Made by a program: the position numbers and the translations under genes. The notes below the pieces were generated by a model. That model saw only the letters and a program-made list of their open reading frames with translations, was not told the origin of the DNA and did not search any database. From positions 2,976,001 through 3,040,000 of the forward strand of contig NZ_CP114015.1 of NCBI RefSeq assembly GCF_026898095.1: a stretch of 64,000 bases of DNA, in the 5' to 3' direction. Positions 35,740-44,336 of this stretch are shown piece after piece. This stretch comes from Arthrobacter sp. ATA002. GTDB lineage: Bacteria; Actinomycetota; Actinomycetes; Actinomycetales; Micrococcaceae. The number at the start of each line of letters is the position of its first letter. The first letter of the stretch is position 1.

Positions 35740-37407
35740 ATGTCCAGTCTCGAGCGCCGGGCCCTGGCAGTGCTGGGTATCCGCGCTCATTTTCACGAAT
35801 ATTCCCTGCGTCACCGTGTGGCCATTACTCAGCTGCCGCTGGTCATCTCGGTACTCATTGCCCTGCCCCTCGTGGCCGTGGTGAGTCCGGAAACGTTCCG
35901 CGAGGATCCGTTTCAGCTGGGCCTTGGGCTGCTGGCCGTCGCCACCACGGCCTCCATCGCCGTTCCCTGGGACCGGCTGTTCGTGCCGGCGTACTGGCTG
36001 ATTCCGCTGCTGGACTTTGGCGTGATCTGCCTGCTGTACACCGGCGGCCGGGAGTCGGTGACCGGGCTGAGCCTGCTGTGTGTGCTGCCGGTGTTTTGGC
36101 TGGCCTGGTCCGGTGCGGCCCGCCGCCTGGCCGGGGTGCTCAGCTTTGCCGGCAGCACCGCCGTCGTGTGGTCTCCGCTCTTTGCCACCGGGCAGACCGG
36201 TTTCCAGGACCTGGCCGCCCCCATGCTCATTCCTTTTGTGATGCTGGCGATCTTCGGCACGGTGTCCATCGTGGAGCGGGACAACGTTGCCCAGCAGAAG
36301 GAGCTGCGCATTGCCGAGGCCGGGCTGCAGGAGAGTCTTGCCGAAAGCCGGCGCAGTTCCGGCCTGCTCAGCGCGGTGCTGGACACCGTGGACGTGGGGG
36401 TCCTGGCCCTGGACCGGGACGACAAAATCATCCTGATGAACAACCGCCAGCTGGTGAACCACGAACTCACCCTGCCACCGGGTACCAACAGCTTCGCCGA
36501 AGAAGAGCTGGAGATTTACGGTCTGGACCGCAAGACGCCCCTTCCGCTGGATGCCCGGCCGGCACAGCGCGCCATGCGCGGAGAGTCCTTCTCCGATTCT
36601 GTGATGTGGGTGGGCTCCGGCGAGCGCCAGCGCGCCCTGGCCGTCGCCGCCCGTCCGGTCATCGACGACGGCGGCGCCTTCAACGGTTCGGTGCTCGCGT
36701 TTTCCGATGTGACGGACATGGTGAACGCGCTGCAGGGTAAGGACGACTTCGTGTCCAACGTGTCCCATGAGCTGCGCACTCCCCTGACCTCGATCATCGG
36801 TTACCTGGATCTGGCCCTGGAGGAGGCCGAGGACCGGAGGATGACCGGCCCCATCCCGTCCGCGCTGCTGGTGGTCCAGCGCAATGCCGAGCGGCTGCTG
36901 ACCCTGGTTTCGGACCTGCTGAGCACCGCCTCCGACTCCGTGAGCCTGTCCGAGTCCGAGGCAAAGCTGGGCGAGCTGATCGACATCGCGCTGGATTCCG
37001 CCGGCCCGCGGGCCGACGCCGCCGGCGTGGAGCTGCGCCGGGACCTTGCCGTCGAGCTGTCCGTGCGCGTGGATCCGGGGCGGATCCTGCAGGTGCTGGA
37101 CAACCTGCTCTCCAACGCGATTAAGTATTCCCCCGACGGCGGTGTGGTCACCGTGCGCGCCTGGGCCGAGGACACTTCGGTGATCCTTGAGGTGGCAGAC
37201 ACCGGGATGGGGATGAGCGTGCTGGATCAACTCGAAGTTTTCACCAAGTTTTTCCGCACCGGCTCTGTCCGCAAGGCCGCCATCCCCGGCGTGGGCCTTG
37301 GCCTGGTTATTACCAAGTCCATCGTGGAAGCCCACGGCGGGAGAATTTCGTTCGATTCAGAGCTTGGTGTTGGCACAACCTTCCGGGTGGAGTTGCCGGC
37401 GCACTGA
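35740..37407 (+). CDS. Membrane sensor histidine kinase (second paralogue)
   Basis: The 555-residue kinase has the same plan as that at 32149. The N-terminal membrane domain shares the unusual VPWDRLFVPAYWLIPLLDFG block (VPWDRLWYPSYWILPILDF in the first). A PAS-like region, HisKA with SNVSHELRTPLTSIIGYLDL (His343), and an ATPase domain with LDNLLSNAIKYSPDGG and GLGLVITKSIVEAHGG follow. It is likely a duplicated sensor that has diverged in its sensory loops. It is transcribed away from the response regulator. A hairpin terminator overlaps its stop. Confidence 0.93.
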   Translation: MSSLERRALAVLGIRAHFHEYSLRHRVAITQLPLVISVLIALPLVAVVSPETFREDPFQLGLGLLAVATTASIAVPWDRLFVPAYWLIPLLDFGVICLLYTGGRESVTGLSLLCVLPVFWLAWSGAARRLAGVLSFAGSTAVVWSPLFATGQTGFQDLAAPMLIPFVMLAIFGTVSIVERDNVAQQKELRIAEAGLQESLAESRRSSGLLSAVLDTVDVGVLALDRDDKIILMNNRQLVNHELTLPPGTNSFAEEELEIYGLDRKTPLPLDARPAQRAMRGESFSDSVMWVGSGERQRALAVAARPVIDDGGAFNGSVLAFSDVTDMVNALQGKDDFVSNVSHELRTPLTSIIGYLDLALEEAEDRRMTGPIPSALLVVQRNAERLLTLVSDLLSTASDSVSLSESEAKLGELIDIALDSAGPRADAAGVELRRDLAVELSVRVDPGRILQVLDNLLSNAIKYSPDGGVVTVRAWAEDTSVILEVADTGMGMSVLDQLEVFTKFFRTGSVRKAAIPGVGLGLVITKSIVEAHGGRISFDSELGVGTTFRVELPAH

Positions 37408-37427
37408 CGGCATCGTGTCAGTGCGCC
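37398..37427. terminator. Bidirectional terminator after the second kinase
   Basis: An 11-bp perfect stem (GGCGCACTGAC with GTCAGTGCGCC) and an eight-base loop overlaps the kinase stop codon and sits between convergent genes. Confidence 0.75.
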
Positions 37428-37442
37428 GAACTATCCACGCCG

Positions 37443-38335
37443 CTACATCTGGACGCCGGACGCCGGGTTGCGGAGCCGCATCGCCGCCGCGAGGTTGGCC
37501 GTCTCTGTCGTGTTCCACACTCCCGTGCTCCGCTCCAGGACCACGAGCCGCGGTTCAAAGGCGGGCAGCCGAAACCCGAGCTCCGCCGCAAAGCCGGCCG
37601 GCAGCTCCACCTTGGCCGCGGCGTCCAGGTCCTCGAGACTTGCGGTCCACGCCGCTGCCGCCCGCTGGATCTGCTGACGCTGATCCTGGCCGGGCAGCAC
37701 TGCCGCTGAAAGCCCTGCGTCCAGCTCCTCCGCGTCGATGGGCCAGGCCAGCTCCACGGTGTAGCTGATGTCTGGATCGTCCCCTTTCCCGCCGATCTCC
37801 AGCGAGAGGCCAAACGGCTCCCGACCCCGTGCTCTCCGGTCAGCTGCTCCTCCCACCAGGAAATCAGCAGCCGGGCGGTGGACACGGCATCCACCCGGGC
37901 CACGTTCAATACGGTGCAGCGCCCGTTCAAGCCGCCGATCAGCACCGACATTCCCGGTACCCGCTCGACCAGTGAGTCGTGGGTACGCACCAGGGAGTGC
38001 AGCCAGTCCCGGTCCCGCTTCTCGCCGGAGAGCACCAGGCTGGAGTACGCGGCTCCCGGCGCCGGGGACTCCACGACGCGCAGGTCCAGGGTGTCGGCCG
38101 CCCCCAGGGCCTGGATGGGCCCTGACAGCCGGCCGACCACGGTGGCAAGCTCAGAGCGGGAGCCCGGAATGCTCACGGTGTATGTGGTGGCGGCCAGGTG
38201 TGCAGGGACAAAGGGACCGGTCCAGGTGTCCGCCGAGACCTGCGCGGCGGGCAGGCCGGCGGACACCTCCGCCTTCCAAGCTTCCACGGCGGCGGCAGCC
38301 TCGTTCTTGGCGCGTTTGCGCCCAAAGAGGCCCAT
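37443..38335 (-). CDS. Conserved actinobacterial protein of unknown function, one frameshift
   Basis: The corrected product is about 297 residues with a basic start (GLFGRKRAKNEAAAAVEAWK). It has two alpha/beta halves, including ADTLDLRVVESPAPGAAYSS, GMSVLIGGLNGRCTVLNVAR, and a second domain beginning EPFGLSLEIGGKGDDPDISY. No signal peptide or membrane segment is seen. One base of a C-run (GGGG on the coding strand) at 37825-37828 is missing; the corrected frame ends at 37443. I do not recognise the family. It lies beside but is not obviously linked to the sufU gene. Confidence 0.6.
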
Positions 38336-38434
38336 CAGAAGTTATCCACTCGAAGTGCTGTTTTCATGCCGACAGCCTACGGCCCCGCACCGCCGGATGC
38401 CGGGACAACACGGCATGCTGGGCGGACCGGCCGC

Positions 38435-38906
38435 CTAGTTGGCCGCGAGCAGCGCTTCCTCCAGCGCGACCCACGCCAGCATCGCGCACTTCACCCGCGC
38501 CGGATACCGGGACACCCCGGAGAACGCGGCGGCGTCGCCGAGCACCTCTTCATCGGCCTCCACGCTGCCGCGGGAGCGCATCACCTCGCGGAAGTTCTCC
38601 ACCAGATCCATCACCTCGTCGCGGGGCAGTCCGGCCGCCAGGTCAGTGAGGACCGAGGCCGACGCCATCGAAATTGAGCACCCTGCCCTTCCCAGCTGAT
38701 GCCCTGAACCGCGGAGCCGCCGTCGTCGTCCGCTTTGGCGGCCGCCATCACCGCGCGCAGCGTGATCTCATCCCCGCAGGTGGGGTTGAGCTGGTGGCTC
38801 TCCCCGCCCTTGCCCCCGCGGGCGCCTCCACCAGGCCGGCGCCGTGCCGGGCCTTGGCGTGGTCCAGGATGATCTGCTGGTACAGCTGCTGCAGCTCGGC
38901 GCTCAT
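38435..38906 (-). CDS. sufU: SufU iron-sulphur assembly protein, left copy, two frameshifts
   Basis: The corrected product (about 157 residues) has the SufU zinc/cysteine ligands NPTCGDEI, EGQGCSISMASASVLTD and ARVKCAMLAW. It accepts sulphur from SufS during Fe-S cluster assembly. Two G residues are missing, near 38810 (GCGGGGAGAGCC on the coding strand) and near 38685 (CAGGGTGCTC). Compared with the copy at 42457 it has a longer middle loop (MAAAKADDDGGSAVQ) and roughly three-quarters identity, so it is a paralogue and not an assembly duplicate. It directly follows a truncated sufS (TAA then ATG). It may be the original chromosomal copy. Confidence 0.8.
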
Positions 38907-39263
38907 TTACTTCACTCCAAAGAACGGACGCACGCCGGCCACCGCGTGCAGGAACGCGTCGACGTCGTCGGTGGTGTTGTACAGATAGGTGCTGGCACGG
39001 GTGGTGGAGACCAGGCCGAGGCGGCGGTGCAGCGGCTGCGCGCAGTGGTGGCCCACCCGCACGGCGATGCCCGCGTCATCCAGGAACTGGCCGACGTCGT
39101 GCGAGTGGACGCCGTCGACGTCGAACGCCGCCAGCCCAATCCGCTCCACTCCGGCCCGCGGGCCGAGCACGCGGATGCCCTCAATCGCTTCCAGCCCCTC
39201 GACCAGCCGCTGGCCCAGAGTGGCCTCCCAGGCGTGGATGCGGTCCATCCCGGTTTCCTGCAA
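38907..39263 (-). pseudogene. Truncated sufS: C-terminal fragment of a cysteine desulphurase
   Basis: About 119 residues match the end of the complete SufS at 42918, from LQETGMDRIHAW onward, including the active-site RVGHHCAQPLHRRLGL with the persulphide cysteine. The last ~95 residues differ from the complete copy at only about seven positions. Upstream of 39263 homology stops abruptly: the next codons do not match the expected QRISQAMALDAAVNYL. The PLP-binding lysine region is absent, so it cannot be active. This is a structural truncation and not a one-base error. Confidence 0.85.
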
Positions 39264-39510
39264 CCCAGCCCCCGGCCATGGCGGGGAACTAGCTGCGGTT
39301 CCGCGCAGCTGCCGGCCCATCAGATCAAATCCAGGCTCCATGTTTCATCCGGCCAGACTACGGGCGGCACCGCCGCCCGGGCGGGGCAACATGTCAGAGA
39401 CAGTCTGGCTAGGCCGTGTGGCAAAGGCTGGGAAACTACCTATGCCCTAAATCCTGATCTCCCTATAGTCTCCCGTCTGGATCGGCGTAGGTTAGTACTG
39501 AGGGGAAGAC

Positions 39511-40823
39511 ATGCGTATAGCGGTAACAGGATGTGGTTACCTGGGTGCAGTTCACGCGGTCTCCATGGCCCATCTGGGCCATGAGGTGGTCGGAGTGGAT
39601 GTCGATGAATCAAAAATTGCGGAGCTGAAGGCCGGCCGTGCGCCTTTTTTGAACCGGGCCTCCCGGGGCTGCTGCGGGAGGCACTCGCCGGCGGCCGGCT
39701 GACCTTCACCACCAATCCCGAGGACGCCGCTGGCGCCCAGGCCCACTTCGTCTGCGTGGGAACACCCCAGCGCAAGGGCGAATACGCCGCGGATGTGCAG
39801 TACGTCAACGCCGCCTTCGCCTCGCTCGCTCCGCAGCTTCGGCCAGGCGATGTGGTAGTGGGAAAATCAACGGTTCCGGTGGGGACCGCCGCCAGGTTGG
39901 CTGACACCCTCTTCGAGTCCGCGCCCGAAGCGGTCCTGGCTTGGAACCCGGAATTCCTGCGGGAGGGCCACGCGGTTAACGACACGCTGCACCCGGACCG
40001 GCTGGTGTACGGAGTTCCGGCCGGTGAGGATGGGACCCGGGCAACGGTTGTTTTGGACGAGGTCTACTCTGCCGCTCTGGCTGCGGAAACCCCGCGGCTG
40101 GTCATGGACTACGCCACCGCCGAATTGGTGAAGACCGCCGCCAACTCTTTCCTGGCCACCAAGATTTCCTTCATCAACGCCATGGCGGATCTGTGCGATG
40201 CGTCCGGGGCGGACGTCACCGTGCTGGCGGACGCTATCGGCATGGATGACCGCATCGGCCGCAAGTTCCTCAACGCCGGGGTGGGCTTTGGCGGGGGCTG
40301 TCTCCCGAAGGACATCCGCGCGTTCATGGCGCGGGCCGGCGAGCTGGGCGCCGATCAGGCCCTAACTTTCCTGCGCGAGGTCGACGCCATCAATATGCGG
40401 CGCCGGACCAAGGTGGTGGACGTGGTCCGCGAAGTCCTGGGCGGTTCCCTCTTAGGCCGCCGCGTCACCATTCTGGGTGCCGCTTTCAAACCCAACAGCG
40501 ACGACGTGCGCGATTCTCCTGCCCTGAGCGCCGCGGCCCAGCTCCAGCTCCAAGGCGCAACAGTTACCGTCACCGACCCGGAAGCGCTGCAGAACGCTAA
40601 GGGACGTTTTCCTGAACTGCACTACGAGCCGGTCACCGAGAATGCCGTGTCCGGCGCGCATGCCGTGGTGCTGCTGACCGAGTGGCAGGAGTACTGCGCA
40701 CTGGACCCGGTGAAGCTGGCCGCGCACGTCAGCGAGCGCAACATGGTTGACGGGAGGAACGTCCTTGTCCCCGAGCAATGGCGCCACTCCGGTTGGGTGT
40801 TTCGCAGTCTGGGGCGCCCCTAA
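39511..40823 (+). CDS. ugd: UDP-glucose 6-dehydrogenase, one frameshift
   Basis: The corrected product (about 437 residues) oxidises UDP-glucose to UDP-glucuronate, a sugar donor for acidic exopolysaccharide. It has the N-terminal NAD motif GCGYLGAVHAVSMAHLGH, the STVPVGT block, NPEFLREGHAVND, the catalytic cysteine in GFGGGCLPKDIRAF, and the C-terminal GAAFKPNSDDVRDSPAL. One T is missing from the T-run at 39645-39650; restoring it bridges the two halves. TAGGTT near 39488 and GAGGGGAAG SD precede the ATG. It opens the polysaccharide island and is followed by a GT-C enzyme on the same strand. Confidence 0.92.
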
Positions 40824-40847
40824 GCACAGAGGAAATCAGGATGAGCC

Positions 40848-42479
40848 ATGTCAGCCCACACACCCCGGTCCCCTGAACCCCTCGAGATTCCGACCGGCCG
40901 CAGACCCAAGCACCACAGCGCTGCCGTCCCCGCCGCCCTGCTGGGCTTCCTGGCGGCATTCCTTTCACTCATAGGGTCAACGGCTGCCTCGCTTTGGACT
41001 GACGAAGCCGCCACCATCTCCGCTGCTCAGCGGTCATGGCGGGAGCTGTGGGAGCTGCTGAACAACGTGGACGCTGTCCACGGACTGTATTACGCTCTTA
41101 TGCATGTTTGGGGCGGGGCCTTCGGTTTCTCTCCTTTGGCCCTCCGTCTGCCCAGCGCGCTGGCCGTGGGACTTGCTGCCTCCGGTCTTTACGTCCTGTC
41201 ACGCAGGTTGGGTGGGCCGCGGCTGGGACTGGCTGCGGCCCTGATATTCGCCATCCTGCCGCGCACTACCTGGATGGGCATGGAGGGACGGTCGTTTGCC
41301 CTCAGCACCGCCGCAGTAACCTGGCTGAGCGTGCTGCTGGCAGCCGCCGTTGAGGCTCGGGGCAGGCGGCAGCATCTTCTGTTCGGCGTTTATGCCCTAC
41401 TCGCCTCATTGGGCACATGCGTCAACATCTACGTTGCCCTGGCCGTGGCCGCCCATGGTCTAGCGCTGGTTCTCCTGCCTCGGGTGTCCCGGCCCGCCCT
41501 CTTCCGCTGGGCTGCCGCGTCTGTCGCGGCCGCCGTTCTGGCCTCACCTGTGGTGGTCCTGGCCGCCCGGCAGACGGGGCAGCTCGGGTCAGCGGACTTA
41601 TCACCCGGTGTCATTCTGCGCAGCGTTGCAGTGGATCAGTGGTTTCTGGGCGAAACTCCCACCAACCCGTACCTTGAGTCTTCCGGCCTGCAGCTGTGGC
41701 AGCCGGCCTCCGTCCTCTTGGCGCTGACCGGCTGGGTGATGGTCTGCTCGGCCCTGCTGACGTCATTGCCGAGCAGCCGGGCGGCCCGGCTATTGCCCCC
41801 CGGCGGGCCGGGCAGCAGGACCGCCCGCCGGCTGTTCCTCACTGCCGCGCCAATGCTGCTGTTTCCGCCCGCCGTTCTGATTGCCTTCTCCCTGTTCGCG
41901 TCCCCCCTCTACAACGCCCGGTACCTGTCCTTTGCCACTCCGGCGGCTGCGCTTCTGCTTGCACTGGGGATAGTGCGCCTGCCCCGACCACGGATGCGTG
42001 TCACCGCGGTACTGTTGCTGGTGATACTGGCGCTGCCGGTGTACGTTTCGCAGCGACAAAGCGAGGGGAAGAGCGGCTCCGACTGGGCACAGGTGGCAGC
42101 GTACGTAGACGAACAGGCGGAGGACGGGGACGCGGTCTACTTCGGACCCCGACATCCGCCGGAGGGAAATGACGCGGGACAGACACAGCGCCGGATTGCC
42201 ACGGCCTATCCCAATGCATTCGCCGCTTTGAAGGATGTGAGTCTGAAGTATCCGGGGTCTTCAGACGGGTCTCTAGACGGCAGTTCTTGGCTGCTCCAGG
42301 AGTGCGGATCCGAGCTGGCAACCGTGGAGACCGTCTGGCTGGTCCGTCGCAGGGACTATCCCCGGGAACTGCTGGACGCCGAGGACAGCTGGTTGAGGTC
42401 CGAGGGCTTCCTGCCGGATGCTGAATGGACCGGCACCACCAACACGGTGACGGGCTTTAGCCGGACGCCGTCCGGTTAG
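40848..42479 (+). CDS. GT-C/GT39-like membrane glycosyltransferase
   Basis: A 543-residue protein with ten or more membrane helices. The first extracytoplasmic loop has the catalytic-type acidic motif SLWTDEAATI, followed by HGLYYALMHVW, both typical of PMT/ArnT-like GT-C enzymes using polyprenyl-phosphate sugars. The last ~140 residues are a soluble extracytoplasmic domain. It probably adds a sugar to the surface polymer or to a protein. It starts 25 bases after ugd and its end overlaps the convergent sufU by 23 bases. Confidence 0.8.
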   Translation: MSAHTPRSPEPLEIPTGRRPKHHSAAVPAALLGFLAAFLSLIGSTAASLWTDEAATISAAQRSWRELWELLNNVDAVHGLYYALMHVWGGAFGFSPLALRLPSALAVGLAASGLYVLSRRLGGPRLGLAAALIFAILPRTTWMGMEGRSFALSTAAVTWLSVLLAAAVEARGRRQHLLFGVYALLASLGTCVNIYVALAVAAHGLALVLLPRVSRPALFRWAAASVAAAVLASPVVVLAARQTGQLGSADLSPGVILRSVAVDQWFLGETPTNPYLESSGLQLWQPASVLLALTGWVMVCSALLTSLPSSRAARLLPPGGPGSRTARRLFLTAAPMLLFPPAVLIAFSLFASPLYNARYLSFATPAAALLLALGIVRLPRPRMRVTAVLLLVILALPVYVSQRQSEGKSGSDWAQVAAYVDEQAEDGDAVYFGPRHPPEGNDAGQTQRRIATAYPNAFAALKDVSLKYPGSSDGSLDGSSWLLQECGSELATVETVWLVRRRDYPRELLDAEDSWLRSEGFLPDAEWTGTTNTVTGFSRTPSG

Positions 42480-42921
42480 CCGCCTGCACTGCTTCTTCGA
42501 GGGCAACCCAGGCCAGCATTGCGCATTTCACCCGAGCCGGGTAGCGGGCAACACCGGAAAATGCTGCGGCGTCACCAAGGACCTCTTCGTCCGCTTCAAT
42601 GCTGCCCCTGGAGCGCATCACTTCACGAAACTCACCCACCAGCTTCAGGGCCTGGCCGTCCGGAAGCCCCGCCATCAAATCGGTCAGGACGGAGGCCGAG
42701 GCCATGGAGATGGAACACCCCTGTCCCTCCCAGCTGATGCCCTCAACCGTGGAACCGTCCAGCACCGCACGCAGTGTGATTTCGTCTCCGCAGGTGGGAT
42801 TGAGCTGGTGGGACTCGCCTAATCTGGCCCCGAAGGGAACGAGCGCCAAACCGTCACCATGACGGGCTTTCGCATGCTCCAAAATGATCTGCTGGTATAG
42901 CTGCTGCAGGTCCGAACTCAT
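42457..42921 (-). CDS. sufU: SufU iron-sulphur assembly protein, right (intact) copy
   Basis: A 154-residue protein with the ligands NPTCGDEI, GQGCSISMASASVLTD and ARVKCAMLAW. It is the sulphur acceptor/zinc-exchange partner of SufS, and its start overlaps the sufS stop by four bases (ATGA). The frame is intact. Its tail overlaps the convergent GT-C gene. The other suf genes (sufB, C, D) are not in the window. Confidence 0.92.
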   Translation of the reverse strand: MSSDLQQLYQQIILEHAKARHGDGLALVPFGARLGESHQLNPTCGDEITLRAVLDGSTVEGISWEGQGCSISMASASVLTDLMAGLPDGQALKLVGEFREVMRSRGSIEADEEVLGDAAAFSGVARYPARVKCAMLAWVALEEAVQAANRTASG

Positions 42922-44237
42922 TGCTGCACTCCAAAGAAGGGGCGAACGCCGGCAACAGCGTCCAGGAACGCGTCGACGTCGGCGGTTGTGTTATAGAGGT
43001 AGGTGCTGGCCCGGGTGGTTGATACCAGTCCCAGGCGGCGATGCAGGGGCTGCGCGCAGTGGTGCCCAACACGCACAGCTATCCCCTGATCATCCAGGAA
43101 TTGCCCAACATCATGGGAGTGCACACCGTCTACGTCGAAGGCCGCCAGCCCAATCCGCTCCACGCCAGCACGAGGACCCAGTACCCGGATGCCGCTGATC
43201 TGTTCCAATCCTTCAACCAGACGCTGGCCCAGTTCCCTTTCCCAGGCGTGGACGCGGTCCATGCCCGTTTCCTTCAGATAATTGACCGCCGCGTCCAGCG
43301 CCATCGCCTGGGAGATTCTCTGGGTGCCGGCTTCAAACCTCTGCGGCGCCGGCAGGTATTCCGCCTTTTCCATGCTGACGGTGGTGATCATGGAGCCGCC
43401 GGTCAAGAACGGCGGCAGGGCGTTGAGTAGCTCGGACCTACCGTAAAGCACACCGATTCCGGTGGGTCCCAGCATCTTGTGGCCGGAAAAGACCGCAAAA
43501 TCGACGTCCAGCGCCTCTAGATCCACCGGCAGGTGGGGCACGGACTGGCAGGCATCAAGAACAACGAGCGCGCCGTGTCTGCGAGCCATGGCGGTCAGAA
43601 CATCTACGGGGTTGATGGTGCCCAGCACGTTAGAGGCGTGGCTGAAGCTCAGCACCTTGGTACGGCCCGAGATCAGGCGTTCGGACTCCTCAATTCGCAG
43701 CGTGCCGTCGTCGTCCACCGGGATATAGCGCAGAGCCGCCCCAGTACGGAAAGCCAGTTCCTGCCACGGGATCAGGTTGGCGTGGTGCTCCATCTCTGTC
43801 ACCAGAATTTCATCCCCGGGCTTCAGGGCAAACCGTTCCGCTGCCGCTCCACCGCGCCCGAGGCTGGCATTGGAGAACGCGTAGGCCAGCAGATTCAGCG
43901 CTTCGGTGGCGTTGGACGTCCACACAATTTCCTCCGGCCGGACATTGACGAACTCGGCTACGGTTTCCCGGGCCTGCTCGTAAACTTCGGTCGCCGCCAC
44001 GGCTAGGGTGTGAGCGCCGCGGTGAACCGCCGAGTTGCGCTGCTCGTAGAACTCCTGCTCAGCTTCGATCACGCTCAGCGGGTTCTGGGAGGTGGCACCG
44101 GAATCCAGGTACACCAGCGGATGCCCGTTAACCTGCTGATTGAGGATGGGGAAGTCATTCCGAATGCGCTCCACCTCGGCGTCGTCCATGGGACCAGCGG
44201 CATGGCGGAGACTGACTGGAGTAGAAACCACAGGCAC
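42918..44237 (-). CDS. sufS: Cysteine desulphurase SufS, complete copy
   Basis: A 439-residue group-II cysteine desulphurase that takes sulphur from cysteine for Fe-S cluster assembly. It has YLDSGATSQNP at the N-terminus, EHHANLIPWQ, the PLP-lysine motif VFSGHKMLGPTGIGVLYG, and the persulphide cysteine in GHHCAQPLHRR. I chose the GTG at 44237 because GAGGAG lies six to seven bases upstream; the frame is open to 44324, and an ATG at MDDAEVERIRNDFP is an alternative. It is embedded between polysaccharide genes, an unusual place for suf genes, and its C-terminal part is duplicated at 38907. Confidence 0.92.
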   Translation of the reverse strand: MPVVSTPVSLRHAAGPMDDAEVERIRNDFPILNQQVNGHPLVYLDSGATSQNPLSVIEAEQEFYEQRNSAVHRGAHTLAVAATEVYEQARETVAEFVNVRPEEIVWTSNATEALNLLAYAFSNASLGRGGAAAERFALKPGDEILVTEMEHHANLIPWQELAFRTGAALRYIPVDDDGTLRIEESERLISGRTKVLSFSHASNVLGTINPVDVLTAMARRHGALVVLDACQSVPHLPVDLEALDVDFAVFSGHKMLGPTGIGVLYGRSELLNALPPFLTGGSMITTVSMEKAEYLPAPQRFEAGTQRISQAMALDAAVNYLKETGMDRVHAWERELGQRLVEGLEQISGIRVLGPRAGVERIGLAAFDVDGVHSHDVGQFLDDQGIAVRVGHHCAQPLHRRLGLVSTTRASTYLYNTTADVDAFLDAVAGVRPFFGVQQ

Positions 44238-44336
44238 GGAAGGCTCCTCAGGTGGCGATGTGATGGGCACTATTACGCAACAAACGTCTGAGCTAATCAT
44301 CCCACGACTGCTTCGGGGCTGCACCTGAGCCGAGCC

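Noticed and set aside
38907..39263. sufS fragment as just another sequencing frameshift
   Set aside because: No frame upstream of 39263 encodes the missing ~320 residues; homology ends, so this is a true truncation.
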